The notes under the pieces were generated by a model that ran no database searches, was not told where the DNA came from, and saw only the letters and a list, made by a program, of their open reading frames with translations. A stretch of 6,885 nt of DNA from Dysgonamonadaceae bacterium (GTDB lineage: Bacteria; Bacteroidota; Bacteroidia; Bacteroidales; Azobacteroidaceae), in assembly GCA_031287395.1 (NCBI GenBank), contig JAITTA010000256.1, forward strand, positions 1 through 6,885, read 5' to 3'. Shown here in pieces: positions 1 to 6,363 of this stretch; position 1 is the first letter of the stretch; every line of letters starts with the position of its first letter. The position numbers and the translations under genes are program-made.

Positions 1-667
1 AAGCATATAAATCGTTTTGCCGACTGTTGTAATAACTCACATCCGGTAAGATAAACAACCGATTGACCAAATCCGGAGTTTTGCCATTTAAAGCCGACGC
101 CAAATGATCAGCTGCAATCAACACACCTTTCCATTTTGAGTAGCCATATTGCATAGATTCGCAATAATCAACTACTTCCCAAAAGCTATCCTCTGCTTGC
201 TGACGCGAAATCGGTTTAGTTTCAACGCCTAATTCTTCTAATATCCGAAACGCTTCGTCTTGCCATTCTTCAAATCCGTCCAAATGTTTCTTCAAACAAT
301 CGGGATCATTTTCAACTAAATCCAGAATACCTTTATCTCCCACATCTTTATATATTGATTTATGATGTGCAACTATCATGTCTATAACCGAAGATTTCTC
401 TTTTTCCGATACCAAGGAAAGGAAAAACAAAGAAGCTATCTCATGCCGGAATACAAAACCCTGCTTACGAATATAGTTTGATTCCAAGGTCTGTTGAAAC
501 AATGGACTAACCTTCCCAATATCATGCAAAATAGCACCTGTATAAGCTATATACTCATCCAAACCCATATATTTGGCAAGAACTACCGCTAGTTGTGCCA
601 CTTCCTTCAAGTGTTGAACAAGAGACGTACCCTCGCTTTTTGCTAATATATCGTTTATGTTTCTCAT
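1..667 (-). CDS. cas3: CRISPR-associated Cas3, N-terminal HD nuclease domain (partial, cut by window edge)
   Basis: Cas3 is the nuclease-helicase that Cascade recruits to degrade the non-target strand of invading DNA in type I CRISPR systems. The frame is open for 222 codons from the ATG at 667 to the window edge. It carries a full set of HD-domain metal ligands: His19, the His48-Asp49 pair in HDIGK (48-52), His75, the double His101-His102, and a late Asp187 in the AADHLAS segment (185-191). This spacing is typical of the Cas3 HD domain. The SF2 helicase part would lie beyond position 1 and is not seen, so a stand-alone Cas3'' HD protein cannot be excluded. The start is one base after the stop of the cas5-like gene (TAA-A-ATG), which points to translational coupling in one operon. 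All catalytic positions are intact, so the nuclease is probably active. Confidence 0.88.
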   Translation of the reverse strand, partial: MRNINDILAKSEGTSLVQHLKEVAQLAVVLAKYMGLDEYIAYTGAILHDIGKVSPLFQQTLESNYIRKQGFVFRHEIASLFFLSLVSEKEKSSVIDMIVAHHKSIYKDVGDKGILDLVENDPDCLKKHLDGFEEWQDEAFRILEELGVETKPISRQQAEDSFWEVVDYCESMQYGYSKWKGVLIAADHLASALNGKTPDLVNRLFILPDVSYYNSRQNDLYA

Positions 668-668
668 T

Positions 669-1238
669 TTACAATCCATAAACAGGTTTTCCAGTTATTT
701 CGAGCCATCCATACATGGGATGTACATTGTCAAAACGATTAAACCCGACAAGAAACGCTTTTTCGTTCTTGCCGAAACGAAGTTCAAAACCACTTAAATT
801 ATTGAAATCCTCTTCCGTCATCTCCGATTCCTCCGATGGGAATAAAATATCTTCGTTTCTACACAAACAGATATGCTGTTTACAAGCCACTTCTGTATCG
901 TCTCTATGCTCGAATGCCAAGTATAAAGTAGGATCAATCAATATGCCTCTTTCCAAAATAGATTTCGGACGAATCATTGTTTTGGTTTGAGTTTTCTTTT
1001 CCCATCCCCTACTCTGTGTTTGTTCCTGCTGTACATTTACAGAAGAATAAACCAATTTATGACGAACGATTTTCGAGATTTTTCCATTTTCTGACAATAA
1101 TTCCGGGAATAATTTTTTTTCAATACCTTCAACGATTGAAGGGGTCAGAAATTGCATACTAAACGTTTTACTATCTCTCACTGCCGTCCATGGTTTAATA
1201 AAACCAAACGGTCCCGAATATTTTACTACATAATACAT
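669..1238 (-). CDS. cas5: Cas5-family RAMP protein of a type I CRISPR effector complex
   Basis: Cas5 caps the 5' handle of crRNA and holds the foot of Cascade. This 189-residue protein opens with a Cas5-style strand and loop (VVKYSGPFGFIKP, residues 4-16). It continues with a TPSIVEGIEKKLF segment (32-44) that corresponds to the TPSAxRGI-type helix of Cas5c/Cas5d proteins, then an I-x-K-I-V-x-H-K-L strand (54-62). A later segment at 90-110 (RPKSILERGILIDPTLYLAFE) resembles the R-x-L-x-D-x-x-Y-x-V strand of the Cas5 RRM-like fold. The assignment also rests on context: cas3 starts one base downstream and cas6 lies upstream on the same strand. The protein is shorter than typical Cas5d (about 210-240 residues). 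I cannot place it in a subtype by eye. The Cas5d-like N-terminus together with a separate Cas6 is a mixed signature. The start is the first ATG of the frame, without a clear Shine-Dalgarno sequence. Confidence 0.7.
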   Translation of the reverse strand: MYYVVKYSGPFGFIKPWTAVRDSKTFSMQFLTPSIVEGIEKKLFPELLSENGKISKIVRHKLVYSSVNVQQEQTQSRGWEKKTQTKTMIRPKSILERGILIDPTLYLAFEHRDDTEVACKQHICLCRNEDILFPSEESEMTEEDFNNLSGFELRFGKNEKAFLVGFNRFDNVHPMYGWLEITGKPVYGL

Positions 1239-1609
1239 CTATTTATGTCTTTAATATTTGTTTTGCTATTTGAGTCATCTAATTACGATGATTTTCTTCT
1301 GTTCCCAATAAACTAACCTCGCTTCAATAATCAGAAAACTTAATTTCTTTACAATTAAGAAAATCCGAGAAACCTTCAAATTCTCTCTAAATTACACGCC
1401 AAATAAATTTCCGGCTGTCATCAAAAAATAATGATATACCTTCGCCTGTTTTAATTCTAAGCATAAACCTTAAATTTTCCAACAAAGATATAGATATATT
1501 CCTATTAGTTAGTTATTTAGAAAAAAAATCTCTATTATTTAAATTATTAATGGTACCAACTCTGTGCTTTTTTGTTAATTGCAGAAATATTCTCATCTTA
1601 TTTGATTTT
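1239..1609. other. 371-base AT-rich gap inside the cas gene cluster, no convincing gene
   Basis: This stretch separates cas6 from the cas5-like gene. Read on the minus strand, all three frames are interrupted repeatedly and nothing resembles Cas7 or Cas8. It contains one Bacteroidetes -7 element (1483-1490), which would give cas5-cas3 their own promoter and a leader of about 240 bases. Inside that leader a 25-codon ORF (1464 down to 1387, minus strand) has an AAGG three bases before its ATG. It could be a leader peptide, but it has no recognisable features. A weak AT-only inverted repeat lies at 1339-1345 / 1353-1359 (7-bp arms, 7-base loop). I see no CRISPR repeat pair, tRNA or strong terminator. 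Confidence 0.6.
1483..1490 (-). promoter_or_regulatory. Candidate -7 promoter element for cas5-cas3
   Basis: The minus strand reads TATCTTTG, a perfect match to the Bacteroidetes primary-sigma -7 consensus TAnnTTTG. No TTG is present about 20 bases upstream, so the -33 half is missing or degenerate. If used, transcription would begin near 1476 and the cas5 start would be about 238 bases downstream. The support is the motif and its placement in a gap between co-directional genes. Confidence 0.35.
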
Positions 1610-2377
1610 TCACTTTTCCTCCACGCACCCGAACCCCTGGCTCCCTTTCTCTCCCATTCCGGCATCATACATTACCTTCAGCAACTCCTTATCCGCTTCC
1701 AACCGGAATGTAAAAACAAATCCTCTTACCTGTGACTCGTCTCTTGTTCCTGCCTTTATTCTGATCAATTTAGACCGAACCGGGGATAACAACTCGAATC
1801 GAAAACCCATATCTCCTGAAAACTCTTTATTATAAAATATGCTGTATTTTTTTTTCAGATTATTGATTATAGATTGCCCGTATCCTTCTTCTTCCGGGGA
1901 CGAAAAATGCGGATAACCGTTTTCCTGCCCTACAGAAACCACAACAGGAGATAATGTTTTAAAAACAAAACTTTCTGAAAAATCCGGAGAAGGAATCATT
2001 TCAACCTGTTGTAATCTGAATTGCATCTTACTAATCCTGTCTCCTAGTGTGAATTCCTGTTCTTTAAAAACCCCTTTAATAAATTCTTCCGTCGATCTTT
2101 CAGGAAGAAACGACAAGTAAAAAGAAGCCTTATCGGAAGTGAAAATCAGACGATCCTTATCAAATTTGATTCCCGGACTATAGATATTTGAAAATACAAA
2201 CAACTTAAAATTCCGATACCCTTCGGAAAATCCATTTTCATGTAACCATTTGGCGTACTGCCGGTCTCCCTTTGCAATTACACTATAAATCCAGGCCGAT
2301 AGTTCATACTGGTAATTGATTGGAAGTTTATTTCCAAAAGCATGAGGATTGACATTCAAGTTTAATTTAAAACGCAT
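1610..2377 (-). CDS. cas6: Cas6 CRISPR repeat-specific endoribonuclease
   Basis: Cas6 cleaves the CRISPR precursor transcript within each repeat and leaves crRNAs with an 8-base 5' handle. The 255-residue protein is full length for the family. As I recall the Pyrococcus furiosus Cas6 sequence, the resemblance is clear along the whole chain: MRFKLNLNV at the start, LPINYQYELSAWIY (18-31), a WLHENGF block (44-50), TLSPVVVSV (141-149), and the C-terminal glycine-rich loop GMGEKGSQGFGCVE (240-253) that contacts RNA. Tyr31 and His46 fall at the positions of the archaeal general acid/base pair, and Lys58 is a candidate third catalytic residue. An active enzyme is therefore likely. The start is the first ATG of the frame, with only a weak AGAAG upstream. 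It is the first cas gene of the minus-strand group and is read divergently from the sensor operon. Confidence 0.93.
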   Translation of the reverse strand: MRFKLNLNVNPHAFGNKLPINYQYELSAWIYSVIAKGDRQYAKWLHENGFSEGYRNFKLFVFSNIYSPGIKFDKDRLIFTSDKASFYLSFLPERSTEEFIKGVFKEQEFTLGDRISKMQFRLQQVEMIPSPDFSESFVFKTLSPVVVSVGQENGYPHFSSPEEEGYGQSIINNLKKKYSIFYNKEFSGDMGFRFELLSPVRSKLIRIKAGTRDESQVRGFVFTFRLEADKELLKVMYDAGMGEKGSQGFGCVEEK

Positions 2378-2412
2378 AATCTTCTATTCATATAATAATT
2401 ATTTTCAGGAAT

Positions 2413-2438
2413 ACAATATTGTGTTGGAATTTCAACAC
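2413..2438. promoter_or_regulatory. Adjacent palindromes upstream of cas6 (possible operator)
   Basis: Two symmetric elements sit next to each other 36-61 bases before the cas6 start codon. One is the perfect 10-bp palindrome ACAATATTGT (2413-2422). The other is the inverted repeat GTGTTG (2421-2426) / CAACAC (2433-2438) with a 6-base centre. The position fits an operator or a promoter-proximal stem in a cas6 leader. No perfect TAnnTTTG element for cas6 was found nearby; the closest on the minus strand is TAACTTTA just upstream. A bound regulator is an inference. Confidence 0.35.
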
Positions 2439-2531
2439 CATAAAGTTACAACTTTTATTTTAAAATCACATAAATTATTTAAAAAATTTGATTAAAAATT
2501 TAAAACCTGAAATAAAAAGCCACTTATCGGG

Positions 2532-2556
2532 AAATTCCGGTTTTTCACCGGGATTT
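2532..2556 (+). promoter_or_regulatory. 9-bp stem-loop just upstream of the sensor-operon promoters
   Basis: AAATTCCGG (2532-2540) and CCGGGATTT (2548-2556) form a 9-bp stem with one U-G wobble around a 7-base loop. The right arm ends four bases before the first TATCTTTG element, where a -33 element would be expected, so it may be an operator. The following bases on the plus strand are U-rich, so it could also end readthrough entering from the left, but no plus-strand gene lies upstream in the window. Confidence 0.35.
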
Positions 2557-2560
2557 CTCT

Positions 2561-2610
2561 TATCTTTGTCGGATATATATTTCATACGGTTGCAAAGCCC
2601 TTTATCTTTG
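2561..2610 (+). promoter_or_regulatory. Tandem TATCTTTG -7 elements in front of the LiaF-like/LytS/LytTR operon
   Basis: Two identical perfect -7 elements of the Bacteroidetes type (TAnnTTTG) occur at 2561-2568 and 2603-2610. They are embedded in a longer imperfect direct repeat (TTATCTTTGTCGGA and TTATCTTTGTGTCCGA). Neither has a clear TTG at the expected distance upstream. The second would start transcription near 2617 and give a leader of about 20 bases before the ATG at 2637, which argues against a GTG start at 2610. Weak -33 boxes would be compatible with an activated promoter. Confidence 0.45.
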
Positions 2611-2636
2611 TGTCCGAACCATATAAATATACAGCA

Positions 2637-3422
2637 ATGAAACATCATGAAATTAAAATCAGCAGTATCCTTACAGGAGTGCTGGTCATCGTAGCAGGCA
2701 TTACTTTGTTTCTTTTCAATAACGAAGTCTTGCCCATAGAGTATAAGCACATTGTTTTTTCCTGGCAATCTTTTCTGATCGCCATCGGGTTTGTCAATTT
2801 GTTTTCGCGACATAGCTGGGGATTTGGAGTATTATTAATGTTAGTAGGCGGCTTTTTTCTCATACAAAAAATGGATATTTCCGGTCTTGAATTCATGACA
2901 CAAAACGGATGGGCTATCGGACTCATTATCGGAGGCATTCTGATTCTCTGTAAAACAATCCGGGGAAAACACATTTTCCATTGGCATTGGGAATATGATG
3001 GTCAATTCAACCGGAAAGCAAATAGATTTAACATACAATCTTCATTCGAACAAAAAAAACGGGAAAATACGGAAGGTGGATATATCGATTATAACTATGT
3101 TTTCAGTGGAAACAGCGAAAAAATAGATACGAAAGAATTCAAAGGAGGTGAAGTCAATTGCGTTTTTGGAGGAATGGAACTGGATTTATCGGATTCTCAA
3201 TTAGCAGAAGGAAATAATTACCTCGAAATCAATTCGGTTTTCGGAGGAATCGTATTATACATTCCCATTGACTGGAAAGTTGAAATCAGACAAAATCACG
3301 TATTTGGAAATTTTGAGGACCATCGTCCGAAACCAGGCTTTGAAGTAGATGAAAATCGTCTATTGATTATTCAGGCTTCTTCTGTTTTCGGAGGAGGAGA
3401 AGTCAAATGCAAAAATCAATAA
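2637..3422 (+). CDS. LiaF-like membrane protein: four-helix N-terminal region plus VFGG-repeat soluble domain
   Basis: This 261-residue protein has two parts. Residues about 9-106 form four hydrophobic helices (roughly 9-27, 38-56, 61-76, 91-106), as in the LiaI/LiaF-like transmembrane family. Residues about 148-261 form a beta-rich domain with a recurring V-F-x-G step at 155, 176, 201, 222 and 250, as in the C-terminal domain of LiaF-type cell-wall stress proteins. In Firmicutes LiaF inhibits the LiaS kinase. Here the gene sits three bases before a histidine kinase gene, so a modulating or sensing role at the inner membrane is likely but inferred. A GTG at 2610 could extend the frame by nine residues. 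I prefer the ATG at 2637 because a promoter element overlaps the GTG and the charged MKHHEIK start leads directly into helix 1. Confidence 0.82.
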   Translation: MKHHEIKISSILTGVLVIVAGITLFLFNNEVLPIEYKHIVFSWQSFLIAIGFVNLFSRHSWGFGVLLMLVGGFFLIQKMDISGLEFMTQNGWAIGLIIGGILILCKTIRGKHIFHWHWEYDGQFNRKANRFNIQSSFEQKKRENTEGGYIDYNYVFSGNSEKIDTKEFKGGEVNCVFGGMELDLSDSQLAEGNNYLEINSVFGGIVLYIPIDWKVEIRQNHVFGNFEDHRPKPGFEVDENRLLIIQASSVFGGGEVKCKNQ

Positions 3423-3425
3423 GAC

Positions 3426-4484
3426 ATGGACAATCCCGTCACACGGAATTACCGAACCCGAATGATCTATACCGGTATTTGGGCATTGATTATCATTATC
3501 CAGACATTGGCCGTACATTTTGCAGGTAGTTTACCCCTCGGATACGCTTTCGTCGATTCGTTCGTGTTCAATACAATCTATGCCTGTTTTATCGTCTGGC
3601 TGTGGTATCCTCTTTACTACAACCGTTTAACAGAAAAACCCTGGTATGACAACTGGATGATGCACGTTGTATTGGCCGGATTGGTATTATTACCGCTTTG
3701 GCTGGGCATTGGAAACATGATGATGTATTTCCTTTTCGGGGAAAACAGAGATTACCTGTATTTTATGATATTATCCGTATGGTGGAAAGTAATCGGAGGA
3801 ATCTTCTTTTACATTGTATTTGTCCTGGTATGTTACCTCTCAGTATACATTAACCGGCTAAATGAAAAGATGAATAACGAAATCCGCCTGAACCAGCTAA
3901 TCAAAGACGGGGAATTAAACCTGCTGAAATCCCAAATCAATCCGCACTTCCTGTTTAACAGTCTCAATTCCGTCAATTCTTTGATAATCGGTAAACCGGA
4001 GCAGGCACAGGAAATGCTGGTTGCCTTATCGGACTATCTGCGTTGTACCGTACTATCGACAAAACAAACTATTTCCGGGTTGCAGGAAGAAATAGAAAAT
4101 ATCGAACGTTATCTATCAATCGAAAAATTACGTTTCGGGAATAAACTGAATTACAAATTTGATATTGATCCGGAATGTTTCCAATTAAAAATCCCTTCCA
4201 TGTTGTTGCAACCATTGTTTGAAAATGCAATAAAACACGGTGTGTACGAAACTACCTATGCTGTTTTCATCTTTTCAAAAGTACACAAGGATGCGGATTA
4301 CCTGCACATCGAAATAATCAATGATTTTGATCCGGATGGACTGAGCCGGAGGAAGGGTTCGGGGATCGGACTGAAAAATGTCCTGGAACGCCTGAAATTG
4401 TCTTATAGCGACAATAAAGCTTCGTTACAAACAAAAATAGAAAACGGGAAATTCATGGTAACAGTGAAAATTCCAATTAACTGA
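3426..4484 (+). CDS. LytS-family sensor histidine kinase
   Basis: A 352-residue inner-membrane kinase. Four hydrophobic segments (about 15-34, 42-62, 79-104, 115-142) anchor it without a large extracellular domain. A short coiled linker (143-168) leads to the His_kinase (LytS/YehU-type) phosphoacceptor motif QINPHFLFNSLNS (170-182) with His174. The ATP-binding part shows the N box LLQPLFENAIKHG (260-272, Asn267) and the G box GSGIGLKN (311-318). The D-box region around INDFDPDG (298-305) is looser than the usual DNGxG form, which is common in this family. It starts three bases after the LiaF-like stop and is followed 39 bases later by its response regulator. The small extracellular surface suggests that it senses within the membrane or through the LiaF-like partner. 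The ligand is unknown. Confidence 0.93.
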   Translation: MDNPVTRNYRTRMIYTGIWALIIIIQTLAVHFAGSLPLGYAFVDSFVFNTIYACFIVWLWYPLYYNRLTEKPWYDNWMMHVVLAGLVLLPLWLGIGNMMMYFLFGENRDYLYFMILSVWWKVIGGIFFYIVFVLVCYLSVYINRLNEKMNNEIRLNQLIKDGELNLLKSQINPHFLFNSLNSVNSLIIGKPEQAQEMLVALSDYLRCTVLSTKQTISGLQEEIENIERYLSIEKLRFGNKLNYKFDIDPECFQLKIPSMLLQPLFENAIKHGVYETTYAVFIFSKVHKDADYLHIEIINDFDPDGLSRRKGSGIGLKNVLERLKLSYSDNKASLQTKIENGKFMVTVKIPIN

Positions 4485-4523
4485 AATCCGGTTATCAATT
4501 TCCATATCAAAAAATTACCCAAG

Positions 4524-5285
4524 ATGAATACAACAACTCCTATCACAGTTCTGATCGTCGATGACGAAACCCCGGCAAGGGATTTAATCAAACATTACCT
4601 TCGGGGTTACCCCGAAATACTTATCATTGGGGAAGCGGACAATGGATTGGATGCCATCAGAATGATTCGTGAATATAAACCGCATTTGATCTTTCTAGAC
4701 ATACAAATGCCTAAGCTAACCGGATTTGAAATGCTGGAATTAATGGACCACCAACCCGAAATCATTTTTTCCACAGCATACGAACAATATGCCATCCGTG
4801 CATTCGAATCAAACGCTATCGATTACCTATTGAAACCTTATTCCAAACAACGTTTTGAAAAAGCAATGCAGAAAACCCTATCCCGGATTGCAACAGGTGT
4901 CACTTCCAAAATCAATATACAGGCAATTCAACAACGCGACGGAAAATCTTCCGGCTATTTGACAAGGATTGCCGTCAAAAATCAACAAAAAATCCATGTC
5001 ATTCCGATACAGGAGATCGATTTTATAGAAGCCTATGGAGATTACGTAAAATTACATACAATCAAAGGAATATTCCTGAAGGAACAAACAATGAAATACC
5101 TCGAAGAAAACCTTTCGCCACAGCAATTTCTACGTATCCATCGTTCATTCATCATAAATGTCAATGAAGTTTCCAGAATCGAACTCTATGAAAAAGAAAG
5201 TTACCGGGTTTACCTTAAAAACGGAAAATCATTGAAAGCCAGCAGTACAGGCTATAAAGCATTAAAAGAAATAATCAAGTTGTGA
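4524..5285 (+). CDS. LytTR-family response regulator
   Basis: A 253-residue cytoplasmic transcription regulator and cognate partner of the kinase upstream. The receiver domain (about 7-120) has the acidic pair Asp13-Asp14, phosphoacceptor Asp59 in FLDIQMP, Thr84 and Lys104 in LLKPY, so all conserved positions are present. A linker (about 121-145) leads to a LytTR DNA-binding domain (about 147-250) with the characteristic IDFIEAYGDYVKLHT (165-179) and FLRIHRSFIINVNEV (202-216) blocks. LytTR proteins bind pairs of short imperfect direct repeats upstream of target promoters. The repeated motifs at 2560-2617 make autoregulation of this operon a reasonable guess. The gene ends 16 bases from the convergent micro-peptide ORF, and no strong terminator hairpin is visible between them. 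Confidence 0.94.
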   Translation: MNTTTPITVLIVDDETPARDLIKHYLRGYPEILIIGEADNGLDAIRMIREYKPHLIFLDIQMPKLTGFEMLELMDHQPEIIFSTAYEQYAIRAFESNAIDYLLKPYSKQRFEKAMQKTLSRIATGVTSKINIQAIQQRDGKSSGYLTRIAVKNQQKIHVIPIQEIDFIEAYGDYVKLHTIKGIFLKEQTMKYLEENLSPQQFLRIHRSFIINVNEVSRIELYEKESYRVYLKNGKSLKASSTGYKALKEIIKL

Positions 5286-5301
5286 AAAATATTATTCTGT
5301 T

Positions 5302-5406
5302 TTAATTCTCACCACCAATTTCTTCATCCGTCCATTTGGAGGGATCTACGGCAAACACACCTATACAGAAAAGGGTCAATACGGAAGTGATAAGAATTTT
5401 TTTCAT
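5302..5406 (-). CDS. 34-residue predicted secreted micro-peptide
   Basis: The ORF starts at an ATG with a good Shine-Dalgarno sequence (AAGG, five bases before the start), better than most genes here. The product has two lysines at 2-3, a hydrophobic stretch at 4-19 ending in VFA, and a plausible signal-peptidase I site after Ala19. The remaining 15 residues (VDPSKWTDEEIGGEN) are acidic and contain one Trp. Cys14 is not in a lipobox, so a lipoprotein is unlikely. It follows the nucleoside phosphorylase by 21 bases on the same strand and is probably co-transcribed. I do not recognise a family. It could be a secreted peptide, a by-product of a larger gene lost by decay, or a regulatory leader without a downstream gene. 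Confidence 0.55.
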   Translation of the reverse strand: MKKILITSVLTLFCIGVFAVDPSKWTDEEIGGEN

Positions 5407-5427
5407 TTTTACCTTGTTTATCAAAAA

Positions 5428-6297
5428 TTAAATCCGGTCTAATACTTTGACTATCAATTCTTCAAAACGACTCTTATAATCCGTATTCATCTTTCCCGAA
5501 TAGCGACCGGCAATGATCTGACAAACCGTCATTGCCTTGTGTCCCATCATCGCCGACAAACCGGCCAAAGCAGCGCTTTCCATTTCATAATTGGCAATCT
5601 GAAGCCCTTTGTACTCAAAAGATTCCATTTTGCGATTCTGGTCCGGATCGGATAATTCCAAGCGCACATGACGCCCCTGAGGCCCATAAAAGCCGTTAGC
5701 GGCACAGGTAATACCCTTCACCATATCATATCCTATCCGTTCGATCAATTCTTCGTCTGAAGGCACGAAATAAGGTTTAGCTAAAAATTTATTCCAACCT
5801 GTATGCTTTATAAACGCATCCGAAAGTTCCGAATCGGCAACTCTTTCTCCTTTATCATAGAAGTATATCAATCCGTCCATTCCCATACAGATTTGAGAAA
5901 CGACATAAGCTCCAATGGGACAGAATGGTTGTAATCCGCCGGAAGTTCCGATTCGTACCATTGTCAACCGACGAAAATCCGGCTTCTCAGTCCGGGTTTT
6001 CATATCGATATTCGCCAGAGCATCCAATTCCGTAACTACAATGTCGAGATTATCACAACCAATCCCATGGGATAAAGCCGTAATACGCTTTCCTTTGTAA
6101 CTGCCGGTAATGGTACGGAATTCACGGCTTTGCTGATCGAATTCAACTGAATCGAAATAAGCCGCAACTGCCGGAACCCGTTCGGGATCGCCCATCATTA
6201 CAATTTTATCGGCCAACTGCTCTGCCGTGATATGCAGATGAAACGCCGATCCGTCGGCATTGACAGGTAATTCGTCGGGAGGAATGGTTCGCTCCAT
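5428..6297 (-). CDS. udp: Uridine phosphorylase-family nucleoside phosphorylase
   Basis: A 289-residue cytosolic enzyme of the PNP/UDP phosphorylase family, which cleaves nucleosides with phosphate to a free base and (deoxy)ribose-1-phosphate for salvage. Visible signatures are the phosphate-binding GDPERV (36-41), SHGIGCDN (76-83), the IGTSGGLQP segment (116-124) and the ribose-binding NYEMES (236-241), all in family order. The pattern (RIGTSGGLQP followed by a glycine-methionine-aspartate turn at 139-141) is closer to uridine phosphorylases than to purine enzymes. The protein is longer than E. coli Udp (253 residues), mainly through an N-terminal extension and an insert around 100-110. The substrate is inferred rather than proven. 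It has its own promoter and probably carries the micro-peptide ORF downstream in the same transcript. Confidence 0.85.
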   Translation of the reverse strand: MERTIPPDELPVNADGSAFHLHITAEQLADKIVMMGDPERVPAVAAYFDSVEFDQQSREFRTITGSYKGKRITALSHGIGCDNLDIVVTELDALANIDMKTRTEKPDFRRLTMVRIGTSGGLQPFCPIGAYVVSQICMGMDGLIYFYDKGERVADSELSDAFIKHTGWNKFLAKPYFVPSDEELIERIGYDMVKGITCAANGFYGPQGRHVRLELSDPDQNRKMESFEYKGLQIANYEMESAALAGLSAMMGHKAMTVCQIIAGRYSGKMNTDYKSRFEELIVKVLDRI

Positions 6298-6332
6298 ATT
6301 TTATATTTTAATACTTAAACAAACTCTATATG

Positions 6333-6363
6333 CAAAGGTAATCGGTTTCTATGAAAATAGCAA
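6333..6363 (-). promoter_or_regulatory. Bacteroidetes-type promoter of the nucleoside phosphorylase gene
   Basis: On the minus strand a -33 TTG (6363-6361, within TTTGTTG) is followed after 20 bases by TACCTTTG (6340-6333), a perfect TAnnTTTG -7 element. Spacing and motifs match the primary-sigma consensus of Bacteroides. Transcription would start near 6326 and give a leader of about 29 bases. This is the strongest promoter by sequence in the window. One arm of the 10-bp inverted repeat lies in its spacer. Confidence 0.7.

Noticed and set aside
715..1162. Plus-strand ORFs of 91 and 61 codons
   Set aside because: They lie entirely opposite the cas5-like gene and have low-complexity or hydrophobic composition without motifs. 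They are antisense shadows.
1339..1359. Inverted repeat CTTAATT / AATTAAG as a terminator between cas6 and cas5
   Set aside because: The stem is made almost only of A-T pairs, has seven pairs and no clean U-tract after it. It would be too weak.
1445..1470. Sequence on the minus strand resembling part of a type I-B CRISPR repeat (AGAATTAAAAC)
   Set aside because: It occurs once, with no second copy at spacer distance, so there is no evidence for an array.
1550..1835. Plus-strand ORFs of 61 and 87 codons
   Set aside because: They mostly overlap the 3' end of cas6 in antisense and show no protein-family features.
2610..2636. GTG start that would extend the LiaF-like protein by nine residues
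   Set aside because: The GTG overlaps a -7 promoter element, and the ATG at 2637 gives a normal N-terminus with a short leader.
2475..3038. Minus-strand ORFs of 112, 109 and 65 codons
   Set aside because: They run opposite the LiaF-like gene and its leader. The sense frame has clear domain structure and the antisense products do not.
4403..4795. Minus-strand ORFs of 62 codons each across the kinase/regulator junction
   Set aside because: They are antisense to two well-supported genes, with no start signals or recognisable motifs.
5915..6100. Plus-strand ORF of 61 codons
   Set aside because: It is antisense within the nucleoside phosphorylase gene and has no supporting features.
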